Shown here piece by piece: positions 38,211 through 46,535 of a DNA stretch of 64,000 nt. Origin of the DNA: Saccharicrinis sp050589685 (GTDB lineage: Bacteria > Bacteroidota > Bacteroidia > Bacteroidales > Marinilabiliaceae); the NCBI RefSeq assembly GCF_050589685.1, contig NZ_JBNGOS010000017.1:62001-126000 (forward strand). Direction: 5' to 3'. Every line of letters starts with the position of its first letter. The first letter of the stretch is position 1. Position numbers and translations under genes: made by a program. The notes beneath the pieces are model-generated. The model was not told the DNA's origin. It saw only the letters and a list, made by a program, of their open reading frames with translations, and did not search any database.

Positions 38211-39731
38211 TTACTCCAGCTCCAATTTAAGAACCGTGGCAATTTCGTTGTATTCAACTTTGGGCATGTTGATTAACAATGTTTGTGGTGTAAGTTTCCA
38301 CTCTACTTTTGCATCCGATCCCATAAGCGTTATATTTTTAATGGGGGAAGGTGGTTGGTTACGGTGAAAACCTCCAATAGCTCTCATCTTAATGGCTTTT
38401 CCACCTTTAGGTACGCCTAAAAAGAATACGTACATCGACTTTTTATCTTTGGCAACAGTGTAACGAACATCATTTGCTGTGTATTTAATTTTAGCCGACT
38501 GACCATCATGAGAAGCGTCTGAAGCATTGGCAGTACCATAACCAAAAATATGAAACGGACGTGTACCATAAACGGCTTCACCATGCACTTCCATCCAAGC
38601 GCCAATATCTTTTAAAATATCACGCTGCTCCTGGTTAATAACACCATCAGCACGCGGAGACACATTCAATAATACGGTTCCGTTTTTACTCCATACATCA
38701 ATCATATTACGAACCACCAAAGCCGCATCTTTATACTTTTCTCCTTCAACATACATCCAACGGCTTTCTCCCAATGTAATATCCGTCATCCATGGTAAGG
38801 GGTAAATGTCTCTGCGTCCACCTTGCTCCATATCATCCACTCCATATTCCCATGGGATATCCTGGTGTTTGCTGCAAACTACCACTTCCTGCTTGTTTTT
38901 TAGCCCACTGTTGAAATGATAAGCCACCATTTCATTTATTTTTTGTTCCGGAATCATATTCAACCACGAGTCGTACCAAAGAATATCCGGCTGGTATCGA
39001 TCAACCACTTCCTCAACCTGATCGAGCCAGTACTGGTTAAAATCATCTATATTTTCCCAATTCCCGAACAGCTTACGAAGTTTAGGATCGGTAGTTGCCG
39101 TAGGCAATTCAGGGTGATATGGATAATGACTGTTAAAACCATTTTTACCCCAATACTCCGGGGTATTTTTATTACGCTGACCATTACGGGCATGGTGTAA
39201 GGTAGCTATGGTTTTGATATTTCTTTTACGAAGCGCTTTAAACATCTCGCCTGTAATATCACGCTTCGGCCCCATATCAACTGAATTCCAAGGATTAACT
39301 TTACTATCCCACATGGCAAAACCATCATGATGTTGTGCTACCGGACCAGCAAATTTTGCTCCTGTCATCTGAAACAAATCTGCCCAGTTCTCTGCATCAA
39401 AATGCTCTGCTGTAAACATGGGGATAAAATCTTCATATCCAAACTCTTCTATTGGACCGAAATTCTTTTCATGAAATTCGTTTACCCGATTGCCTTTTAA
39501 GTACATATTGGCAGGGTACCAGGCCGAACCATAAGCAGGCACACTATATGGCCCCCAATGGAAGTACATACCCAGTTTGGCATCCTGAAACCACTCGGGC
39601 GCAGCTTCGTGCTGGCTTAAGGATTCGAAGTTAGGTTCGTATTTAGTTTGTTTTTTCTCTTCATTTACCTCTGTGCAACTTGATATGGCAAGTATGGAAA
39701 ATGCTAAGAGTATGTTATTTAATATTTTCAT
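38211..39731 (-). CDS. GH29 lipoprotein, alpha-L-fucosidase or alpha-L-galactosidase (paralogue A)
   Basis: The product has 506 residues; lipobox I-S-S-C (Cys19). GH29 features: K-L-G-M-Y-F-H-W-G-P-Y-S near residue 53, Q-H-H-D-G-F-A-M-W, and nucleophile Asp254 in D-I-L-W-Y-D-S. The acid/base cannot be fixed by eye. In porphyran loci GH29 enzymes are known to remove L-galactose, which has the same configuration as L-fucose; with the GH117/GH16 context that is a good alternative to fucosidase. The 46-bp palindrome lies 90 bp upstream. Confidence 0.88.
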   Translation of the reverse strand: MKILNNILLAFSILAISSCTEVNEEKKQTKYEPNFESLSQHEAAPEWFQDAKLGMYFHWGPYSVPAYGSAWYPANMYLKGNRVNEFHEKNFGPIEEFGYEDFIPMFTAEHFDAENWADLFQMTGAKFAGPVAQHHDGFAMWDSKVNPWNSVDMGPKRDITGEMFKALRKRNIKTIATLHHARNGQRNKNTPEYWGKNGFNSHYPYHPELPTATTDPKLRKLFGNWENIDDFNQYWLDQVEEVVDRYQPDILWYDSWLNMIPEQKINEMVAYHFNSGLKNKQEVVVCSKHQDIPWEYGVDDMEQGGRRDIYPLPWMTDITLGESRWMYVEGEKYKDAALVVRNMIDVWSKNGTVLLNVSPRADGVINQEQRDILKDIGAWMEVHGEAVYGTRPFHIFGYGTANASDASHDGQSAKIKYTANDVRYTVAKDKKSMYVFFLGVPKGGKAIKMRAIGGFHRNQPPSPIKNITLMGSDAKVEWKLTPQTLLINMPKVEYNEIATVLKLELE

Positions 39732-39796
39732 TTTTATTCTATTTATTAATCAGTTATAAAGTTGAAAGGTATTGGGTTTAAAGTTTGGGATAACAT

Positions 39797-39870
39797 TTTC
39801 CCTGCCTGTTGGCAAACAGGCGATGCAAATTTTCTTAGTGCTTTTTATACAATTTGTGATGTATCGGTTT
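39797..39870. repeat. Hairpin plus 47-bp palindrome, copy A
   Basis: GCCTGTT-ggca-AACAGGC (39804-39821) runs directly into CGATGCAAATT (39821) facing AATTTGTGATGTATCGG (ending 39867). Nearly the same 70-bp composite recurs at 48452-48525. The rest of the 305-bp spacer 39732-40036 has no gene. Confidence 0.6.
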
Positions 39871-40036
39871 CAATTATTAACTGCACCCAGGACTTCACTG
39901 CGCTACACCCTAGGCTATTACATATCACGCTTACAGGGCTTGATTTATATACGTAATTTTTTTCCATCTCCATTTTCCTTCTTCCTTTCACCATATTCCT
40001 TTTTTAAGCCATGTAAATCAACTGCCAACTGAGTAC

Positions 40037-41398
40037 TTATTTTTTCTCTTTTGTGTCAAATCTTTGAATATAGTTATATCCTGTTCTCCAATGATCACCA
40101 CCATATTTGTGACACAAGCCCCAGCGTATTCCTCTGGTTGGGCTTTTGTCATGTTCCTCTGTTCGGTAAATTCCAAAAGCTTTTGGTGTTTTACCAATGG
40201 TTCCCATTACTTCAAAATTTATCCCATCCGGCGACCATTGAATGGTGTGTCTTTCGGGGCCATCATCGGTGTGAATTAGGGCAATCCCACCCTTGTAAGG
40301 CCAAACACAAACTTCGTGTCCGCTATTTGTTACAGGGTTATGTACCGATTTTATGTACGGACCTGTTGGATTATCGGCAATGGCAACACCCCACTTAATT
40401 TCTCTTTGTCCATGCATTTTTTCTTCGCCCATTCTTTCACCTTTATAATACAAATAGAACTTATTATTGTAATATAACAGACAAGGGTCGTGCACTTTGT
40501 GGCTGTCAAAATCACCTTTTTTCAATACCTCATCTTCATGGCCTTCGCCCCACTCGCCGTTGTTGGTTGGGCGTAAAATGGGTTCAGATAGTTTTTTCCA
40601 GGGCCCATCGGGCGAACTTGCCACAGCCATGCCTACGGTATTTTTTACTCTATGCACATAGGGGTTTTGAACACATTGATACACCAAGTAAAACATTCCA
40701 TCATGAGCCAATATCTCAGGGGTAAAAACCGAGGCATCATCAAACTGTCCATTTTCGCCACGTAATACCGCAGGACCTTGTTCTTTCCACGTGTAGCCAT
40801 CCTTCGAGGTAGCATACCAAATATCGCACTCATCCCACGGGAAGAATTTTTCCTCGCCATTTGGGCGATACCTTGTACCACGTGTATAATAGTTGTAATA
40901 CAGCTTTCCAACTTTAATTACTGCACTAGGGTCACGTCGAATCATGGTGGTATCTACCGCAAAATCGCCTTTTAACTGTTCCTGTTCAAATTCAACCTGC
41001 CATCCATCATTCTCCTTAAAATCAACTTTGTCGTACGCTTTCTGTGTTTCGATGTACGTGAGCCACCGTGCTGTGGCAGCACTCATCTTACGAGGAGCCA
41101 GAAGTATTTCGACCTCTTTGTCTGAAGCTGTTAACTGCTTTTCGCTTACAACAAACAATGGATTATCGAACACCAATCGAATTGAAGTTTCGTTTTTCAG
41201 TTCTATCGAAAACCTTCCATCAATATCCGTTCTTAACTGAATCGTTTTATCCAGGTTTGTGATGAGCACGTTAGGAATTGGGTTCATGGTGTCGGCATGC
41301 CTTACCGTTCCCGAAATACTACTTTGTGCTGATACCGAATGTAATATGGCGAAAACACATAGTGAAAGAGAAATAAAAAATTGCTTAGTCATATTCAA
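40037..41398 (-). CDS. Divergent GH117-like enzyme with N-terminal carboxypeptidase-regulatory-like domain (paralogue D)
   Basis: The product has 453 residues; signal peptide ending V-S-A-Q. Residues about 28-110 form a CarboxypepD_reg-like beta-sandwich (S-I-S-G-T-V-R-H-A-D). The propeller keeps I-R-R-D-P-S-A, K-V-H-D-P-C and S-G-H-E-V, matching the GH117 catalytic positions, but lacks the K-G-F-D-Y-N segment and has other loops. It may hydrolyse a different anhydro- or sulfated sugar linkage. It is 16 bp downstream of GH16-B and ends the unit that starts at 43786 or above. Confidence 0.75.
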   Translation of the reverse strand: MNMTKQFFISLSLCVFAILHSVSAQSSISGTVRHADTMNPIPNVLITNLDKTIQLRTDIDGRFSIELKNETSIRLVFDNPLFVVSEKQLTASDKEVEILLAPRKMSAATARWLTYIETQKAYDKVDFKENDGWQVEFEQEQLKGDFAVDTTMIRRDPSAVIKVGKLYYNYYTRGTRYRPNGEEKFFPWDECDIWYATSKDGYTWKEQGPAVLRGENGQFDDASVFTPEILAHDGMFYLVYQCVQNPYVHRVKNTVGMAVASSPDGPWKKLSEPILRPTNNGEWGEGHEDEVLKKGDFDSHKVHDPCLLYYNNKFYLYYKGERMGEEKMHGQREIKWGVAIADNPTGPYIKSVHNPVTNSGHEVCVWPYKGGIALIHTDDGPERHTIQWSPDGINFEVMGTIGKTPKAFGIYRTEEHDKSPTRGIRWGLCHKYGGDHWRTGYNYIQRFDTKEKK

Positions 41399-41414
41399 TA
41401 CTTTAATAATCTGC

Positions 41415-42269
41415 TTATTTATTGTTTAACTTATAAACCCTGATGTAATCGATATAAGTTGTTCTATCTTCTTTGCTTGCTGTAGCTACCTTGCTTCCTT
41501 TTTCCGGAATTGGATTCCAATCGTACGCTTCAATTGAAAACTGTAAAAACAAGTCATTATCGAATAGAATAGGCGGAGTTAAGGTGTACACATATTCCCC
41601 ATCCAGGTAAAACATAAGTTCCGTTGCACTTTTCCAATAGAAGCCATAGGTGTAAAAACGCTCCGAATTTTTGGTTGGTGGCGTCATTTTAGCCTGGTCA
41701 CGTTTCGACTCATTACATTCGGTTTTTCGGTGAATGGCATTGGAGTGCATAATCTGATCCCAATCATAAGCCCATTTATGCGTTTTCTCAGTGAGTTGTC
41801 CTACCGATTCAGTAATATCTATTTCTGTTTTATCTCCACAAGTACCTGAATGACACAACCAAAACCCACCACCCATTTCGGTTTTGTTCATCTTCATTCG
41901 GTATTCGTAATAATGGCCAATAGAAGATGTAACAAATGAACGTAAGATACCTCCATGATAAAGATAAGTAATGGGTTTTGCATACGAATTATCTATCACA
42001 GGTTCGGATAATTTGCCAACTTCAATAGTTAAGTATCCATTACCGATACCGAAACTCCCTTTCTGAAAGAGTGCCGGTGAACGCCCCTTCCAATTCAAAT
42101 CAGGATGACCGTCAGGACCTAAATTCCATTTCTTTTCATCAATTTCGGAACCGTTAAACTCATCGCTTAAAGCATCTACTTTTTCCCATTTTTTGCCTGG
42201 CACTTTAGGCTGAGCAGAAAGTGCAGCACATAGAAACCAAAACAGCGATGCCATTACTAAACCTCTCAT
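41415..42269 (-). CDS. GH16 endo-galactanase, periplasmic or surface (paralogue B)
   Basis: The product has 284 residues: signal peptide ending S-A-Q, then a single GH16 domain with no CBM or T9SS tail. Catalytic motif E-I-D-I-T-E: Glu149, Asp151, Glu154. The W-K-G-R-S-P-A-L-F segment parallels that of the secreted GH16 at 22004, suggesting the same galactan class. Agarase, porphyranase or carrageenase specificity cannot be decided by eye. Gaps are 8 bp (GH29-B upstream) and 16 bp (GH117-D downstream). Confidence 0.88.
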   Translation of the reverse strand: MRGLVMASLFWFLCAALSAQPKVPGKKWEKVDALSDEFNGSEIDEKKWNLGPDGHPDLNWKGRSPALFQKGSFGIGNGYLTIEVGKLSEPVIDNSYAKPITYLYHGGILRSFVTSSIGHYYEYRMKMNKTEMGGGFWLCHSGTCGDKTEIDITESVGQLTEKTHKWAYDWDQIMHSNAIHRKTECNESKRDQAKMTPPTKNSERFYTYGFYWKSATELMFYLDGEYVYTLTPPILFDNDLFLQFSIEAYDWNPIPEKGSKVATASKEDRTTYIDYIRVYKLNNK

Positions 42270-42277
42270 ATTAAATA

Positions 42278-43786
42278 TTATCTATTGATTTTAAATACAA
42301 AAGCATGTTCGCACGGTTTTGTATCAGGAAGCTGAATTTCCAAAGCATTCTTTTTTTGTTCCCAATTTAATTTTCCTTCGTGCCCAATTAACTCCACATC
42401 TTTTATCGGGGTATTAAATAGTGTTGCACTTAATGTTTTAATTGGAAGAACACCTGATTCGGGCCATCCCATGGCAATGGCATATAATTGACCATCACGC
42501 ATTGTAAAACGAATATCCTCATCGCTAAAACCATCAAACTTTTGGTCGGCTAAATGCCCTGTAAGTGTTTCTGTTGGTCCTTCACCATATTTTATCCATG
42601 GACGACTTTCGTAAATAGCTTCTCCATTTAACTTTAACCATTTACCCATTTCACGAAGCGCCAGCTTTTGGTCTTCAGGAATACTGCCATCAGGATGAGG
42701 AGCAATATTTAGCAATAAACATCCATTTTTACTTACGATATCAACCAGGTCGTCAATTAAGCGGTTGGTTGAATACAATTTAATATCCGTAGCCCAGCTC
42801 CATGTTTTCTGCGAAATGGAATTATCGGTTAACCATGGTTCAGGATAAATCTCTGGCATACGCGAGCGCTCTAAATCCACGGTTCCTGTTCCTAAGGGAA
42901 AGTCAGGGCGTTTGAAGGTTAAAACAAATTCCTGCTCTTTTTTAGCTGCATTGTTGTATGCATAGGCCATCATTTGGCGACGTACATCTTCCGAAAGAAT
43001 CTGAATACGGTTATCGAACCAAAGTAAATCAGGATTGTAGTTATCCACTACTTCTTTTACTTTTTCTAACCAAACATGCTCAAACTCTTCGCTTGGCATT
43101 GGGTCTACGTTGTAATATCCTTTTGCACCTTTTACTTTCCAGGCCGATTCCGGGAGTTTTTCGCCATAAAGCGAACCTTCTTCGGGATCGTTGTAACAAT
43201 CCGTACCTTCCATCCAGGTTGGGAACCATCCCCATAACCAGGAATGATGCAGGCTAACGACGTATTTCATTCCACGCTTGCGGATTGCTTTCTCCATTTC
43301 GGCCACCACATCACGTTTGGGTCCCATGTCTACCGAGTTCCAAGGATTTATTTCTGAATCCCATAAAGAAAAACCATCAGCGTGCTCCCCTGCCGGACCT
43401 GCAAACTGAGCCCCCGCTTCTACAAATAAATCTGCCCACTCTTCGGCATTAAACTTTTCGGCAGTAAACATGGGGATGAAATCCTTGTAGCCAAACTCAT
43501 CTAATGCGCCATATTCTTTCAAATGGAACTTATGACTACCACTCCAACTTTTGTACATATTGGTTCCGTACCAGTCGGTATGACCAGGACTTTGTGGTAC
43601 CGAATAAACGCCCCAGTGAGTATAAATACCAAACTTAGCATCCTGAAACCAGGTAGGGCATTCGTATTGTTTTAACGATTCCCAGGTAGGTTCGAAATGT
43701 TTGGCTTGTTGAGTTGTTTGGCTTTCTATAGAATTACATGAACTCAATATTAAAGCTGCAGTAACTAAAATAATTAAATCTTTCAT
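42278..43786 (-). CDS. GH29 lipoprotein, alpha-L-fucosidase or alpha-L-galactosidase (paralogue B)
   Basis: The product has 502 residues; lipobox L-S-S-C (Cys17). Motifs: F-G-I-Y-T-H-W-G-V-Y-S, E-H-A-D-G-F-S-L-W, and nucleophile Asp258 in D-L-L-W-F-D-N. It clearly shares ancestry with GH29-A but differs in the active-site loops (H-H-S-W-L-W-G-W rather than H-H-A-R-N-G), so a different aglycone or sulfation pattern is likely. It is cotranscribed with GH16-B, 8 bp downstream. Confidence 0.88.
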   Translation of the reverse strand: MKDLIILVTAALILSSCNSIESQTTQQAKHFEPTWESLKQYECPTWFQDAKFGIYTHWGVYSVPQSPGHTDWYGTNMYKSWSGSHKFHLKEYGALDEFGYKDFIPMFTAEKFNAEEWADLFVEAGAQFAGPAGEHADGFSLWDSEINPWNSVDMGPKRDVVAEMEKAIRKRGMKYVVSLHHSWLWGWFPTWMEGTDCYNDPEEGSLYGEKLPESAWKVKGAKGYYNVDPMPSEEFEHVWLEKVKEVVDNYNPDLLWFDNRIQILSEDVRRQMMAYAYNNAAKKEQEFVLTFKRPDFPLGTGTVDLERSRMPEIYPEPWLTDNSISQKTWSWATDIKLYSTNRLIDDLVDIVSKNGCLLLNIAPHPDGSIPEDQKLALREMGKWLKLNGEAIYESRPWIKYGEGPTETLTGHLADQKFDGFSDEDIRFTMRDGQLYAIAMGWPESGVLPIKTLSATLFNTPIKDVELIGHEGKLNWEQKKNALEIQLPDTKPCEHAFVFKINR

Positions 43787-43808
43787 TGTGTTTGTATTTT
43801 TTTAGATT

Positions 43809-43830
43809 GAGACAGGGCATGCCCTGTCTC
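43809..43830. terminator. 22-bp perfect palindrome with extra half copy
   Basis: GAGACAGGGCA is followed at once by its reverse complement TGCCCTGTCTC, and then by a partial third copy (GCATGCCCTGTCT) reaching 43846. It occupies the 60-bp gap after the GH2-A stop and before GH29-B on the minus strand. It may be an attenuator/terminator or a protein-binding palindrome. Confidence 0.5.
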
Positions 43831-43846
43831 AACGCATGCCCTGTCT

Positions 43847-46411
43847 TTATCTTGCAAACTCCTTTACAACCGGCATTTCCTCATCTGCCTGTTTTACGCC
43901 TCTTGTTCCATTTAATCCCTCAAAGTATCTGAAGTAATTGTGCGGACCGTATTTCTCTTTTTTATCAATAGCCTCTTGTCCAATCTCTCTTAATCGTGGT
44001 AAGTCCACCTTCTCATCACCTACCAGTAACAAATAGTCATTTACGGATACTACTTCACCAGATTTGTCACGCATCTCTAATTCAACAAAGAATTTATCGC
44101 CCAATTTGCCTGGTACTTTACAGTTAACTGTAGCATATTCTTTAGAGCTGTCTCCATTGATATTTCCAATATTAATAGTTTCTCTACTTACCTCTTTTTT
44201 GTTGTTATCAAGGAATACGACATCAACTTTACATGCTTTAAATTCTTTGTAGAAATCGTTAACTACCCATATTTTACCTTCGAACTGTTCACCCGGCAAC
44301 CATCGACGTCTGTCGTGCTGAAGCGAAACTAATAAAGGCTGGAAAGCATTTTTTACGTAGCTGTACGAAATTTTAGGTTGTTGGTAGTAATCTACAATTC
44401 CCCATTTCATATCTGGTGCAAAGGTGATGTAGTGACAAATACAAATGGCACTCGACTTTGGTTTTCTTCTTCGATAGTACTCTAGTCCATACTGAAAAAT
44501 AACACCCTGCGCGATTTGAGTTGCATCAACAAATTCTTGCATACTACCTGTACATTGAGAACCAACAATTTCAAAGTTAAGCGTTCTGAACGTATCAAAG
44601 TCAGTCCAGTGATGTCCCCAACTTGGTCCCGGAGGCCAAAGTTCGTCTTCTGGGATAAACTTTTTAATGCTTTCAACATTAGGACACGATGAGATGGCTA
44701 ACTCAGCCACAGCAGCATAATCCTGCTTATTAAAGAATTGCTCTGTATTTCTTCTTCCTTCGCTATAAAATAAACCATTGGCGTGAATACTCTCTTTGGG
44801 TTTAAACCCTAACTCTTTACCAATATGGTCGCTTAATGGCGAAACAGGCACATAATGCAAGTTGGAGTATGGCTTAACCACCTCACCCAACTCTTTCATT
44901 AAATTCAGGTTATGCACGGGATCAGAAGCTGTCATCAATATTTCTTCTCCACCTTCTAAAATCACCATACAAGGGTTATTGCGCAAGTCCTTCACCACAG
45001 AGATAGCTTCAGAGAAAATCGCATTTTTAAACTCCTCTGTTTTCGGCAACGACAAACTTGCAATAGGAAGAATATCCTGCCAAACAGTGATACCTTGTCT
45101 GTTGCAAAGCTCATAGAAATATGGAATTTCAGTTGGGTGCCATCCGAAGATACGCAAGTTGTTCATATTACCTTCTTTGGCCAATCTGATTAACTCTTCG
45201 TACTTTTCGTTAGAAGCACGTCCGAAAAAAATATCTGGTGGTCCACCCCAGGTACCCGAACGCATAAAGTGGCGCTTACCGTTAATCATCACTGTCCATG
45301 GATTTTCAACCTCATCTTTGGTATAACCAGGGTTCATCTCCATTTTAATTTCGCGAATACCAAAAAGTTTAGAATCGGTATGAAGTTCTTTATCTTGGCT
45401 GCCTTTTAAAGAAACATTCGCTAAATATAAATTCTGGTCTCCTAAATCCCAAGGATACCAAAGTTTAGCATCAGGCACATGAATTTTAGTTTTAATCTCG
45501 TTTATACCAGGGGCTAATGTCTGTTTGATGGTAGTGGTGTACGATTTAGATTTGAAGTTTTCACCTTGAACATCAATCTCAATATCCACTGTTTTTTCTG
45601 TTTTACCTGGGTTTTCAACTTCAAGTTGGATATCTAAATCGGCGGAGTTCTTTTTCCCCAGCGTAGTTTGAACGTAGATATCATTCACCTTAGCATCTTC
45701 GTAAGCTTCCAATCTTACAGGCTTCCAAATTCCCGTAGGAACAAGATCCACCCAATAATCGCCATGCCATGCTGGCTTTCTACCTGCTACCTGGCTATAT
45801 CTCCTGGGAGCAGGGTGCAGTCGTACTGCTAAAATATTTCTACCACGGCGCTTCTGCTCATAGCTTATGAGGTCAGTAATCTCAAAAGAGAAAGAGGTAA
45901 ACATACCTTCATGAGAACCTAATAGTTCTCCGTTTAGAAATACATCGCAAGCATAGTCTACCCCGTCAAAAGTTATTTCAACATTTTTGCCTTCCATTTC
46001 TTTAGGCACGTTGAAGATCCTTAAGTACCACCATTCATATTCATTAACCCATTTTGCTTTGGTACTGTTTCTCCCGAAGTGCGGGTCATCAATACGACCT
46101 ATTCGCCAAAGGTCGGAAAATACATCACCCGGAACATGAGCTGGAGCCCAGTTAAGCGCATCTCCCATATGGTCGTAACTAATTTCCGGGAATCCCTCTT
46201 CCAATCCTCTTCCTGGAAGCGTTCCCTGAATTTTCCATAAGTGCCCGCTAAGGTCATAGGTTAGTGGATTGGCATTCTGTGCGCCGTAGTCTTGCACATC
46301 TTGCCTAAAATAGTCGTTCGCATAATCTTTATCCTTTTGTGCGACTGATAAAGTACACACAGAATACAACAAAGATATTAGCACCAGTATGTTAATATTC
46401 TTTTGTTTCAT
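43847..46411 (-). CDS. GH2 glycosidase, beta-mannosidase/exo-glucosaminidase-like, unusual acid/base motif (paralogue A)
   Basis: The product has 854 residues; signal peptide ending S-V-A-Q. It has a jelly-roll sugar-binding domain (about 55-240), Ig-like domain (about 240-350), TIM barrel (about 360-690) and C-terminal Ig-like domains. At the acid/base site, canonical N-H-P-x-x-x-x-x-x-G-N-N-E reads N-N-P-C-M-V-I-L-E-G-G-E-E, so Glu490 is kept but the invariant Asn before it is Glu489. The likely nucleophile Glu is in A-E-L-A-I-S-S. It may act on an atypical C2-substituted or charged sugar, or be altered in activity. Confidence 0.78.
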   Translation of the reverse strand: MKQKNINILVLISLLYSVCTLSVAQKDKDYANDYFRQDVQDYGAQNANPLTYDLSGHLWKIQGTLPGRGLEEGFPEISYDHMGDALNWAPAHVPGDVFSDLWRIGRIDDPHFGRNSTKAKWVNEYEWWYLRIFNVPKEMEGKNVEITFDGVDYACDVFLNGELLGSHEGMFTSFSFEITDLISYEQKRRGRNILAVRLHPAPRRYSQVAGRKPAWHGDYWVDLVPTGIWKPVRLEAYEDAKVNDIYVQTTLGKKNSADLDIQLEVENPGKTEKTVDIEIDVQGENFKSKSYTTTIKQTLAPGINEIKTKIHVPDAKLWYPWDLGDQNLYLANVSLKGSQDKELHTDSKLFGIREIKMEMNPGYTKDEVENPWTVMINGKRHFMRSGTWGGPPDIFFGRASNEKYEELIRLAKEGNMNNLRIFGWHPTEIPYFYELCNRQGITVWQDILPIASLSLPKTEEFKNAIFSEAISVVKDLRNNPCMVILEGGEEILMTASDPVHNLNLMKELGEVVKPYSNLHYVPVSPLSDHIGKELGFKPKESIHANGLFYSEGRRNTEQFFNKQDYAAVAELAISSCPNVESIKKFIPEDELWPPGPSWGHHWTDFDTFRTLNFEIVGSQCTGSMQEFVDATQIAQGVIFQYGLEYYRRRKPKSSAICICHYITFAPDMKWGIVDYYQQPKISYSYVKNAFQPLLVSLQHDRRRWLPGEQFEGKIWVVNDFYKEFKACKVDVVFLDNNKKEVSRETINIGNINGDSSKEYATVNCKVPGKLGDKFFVELEMRDKSGEVVSVNDYLLLVGDEKVDLPRLREIGQEAIDKKEKYGPHNYFRYFEGLNGTRGVKQADEEMPVVKEFAR

Positions 46412-46487
46412 TTTATATAGATTTTATTTTACTGATTTCTTGATAAACAATATTTACTATTAAGTTCCATATTTTTATAACCAGGCA

Positions 46488-46506
46488 AGGGATTTATCCC
46501 GTGTTA
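46488..46506. repeat. Short extragenic palindrome (GGGATTTATCCCGTGT type)
   Basis: GGGATTTATCCC followed by GTGTTAAT closely matches 50052-50070. It sits in the spacer downstream of the sulfatase at 46536. Confidence 0.4.
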
Positions 46507-46535
46507 ATTTCTAGATTATATAACACCAATTTATT

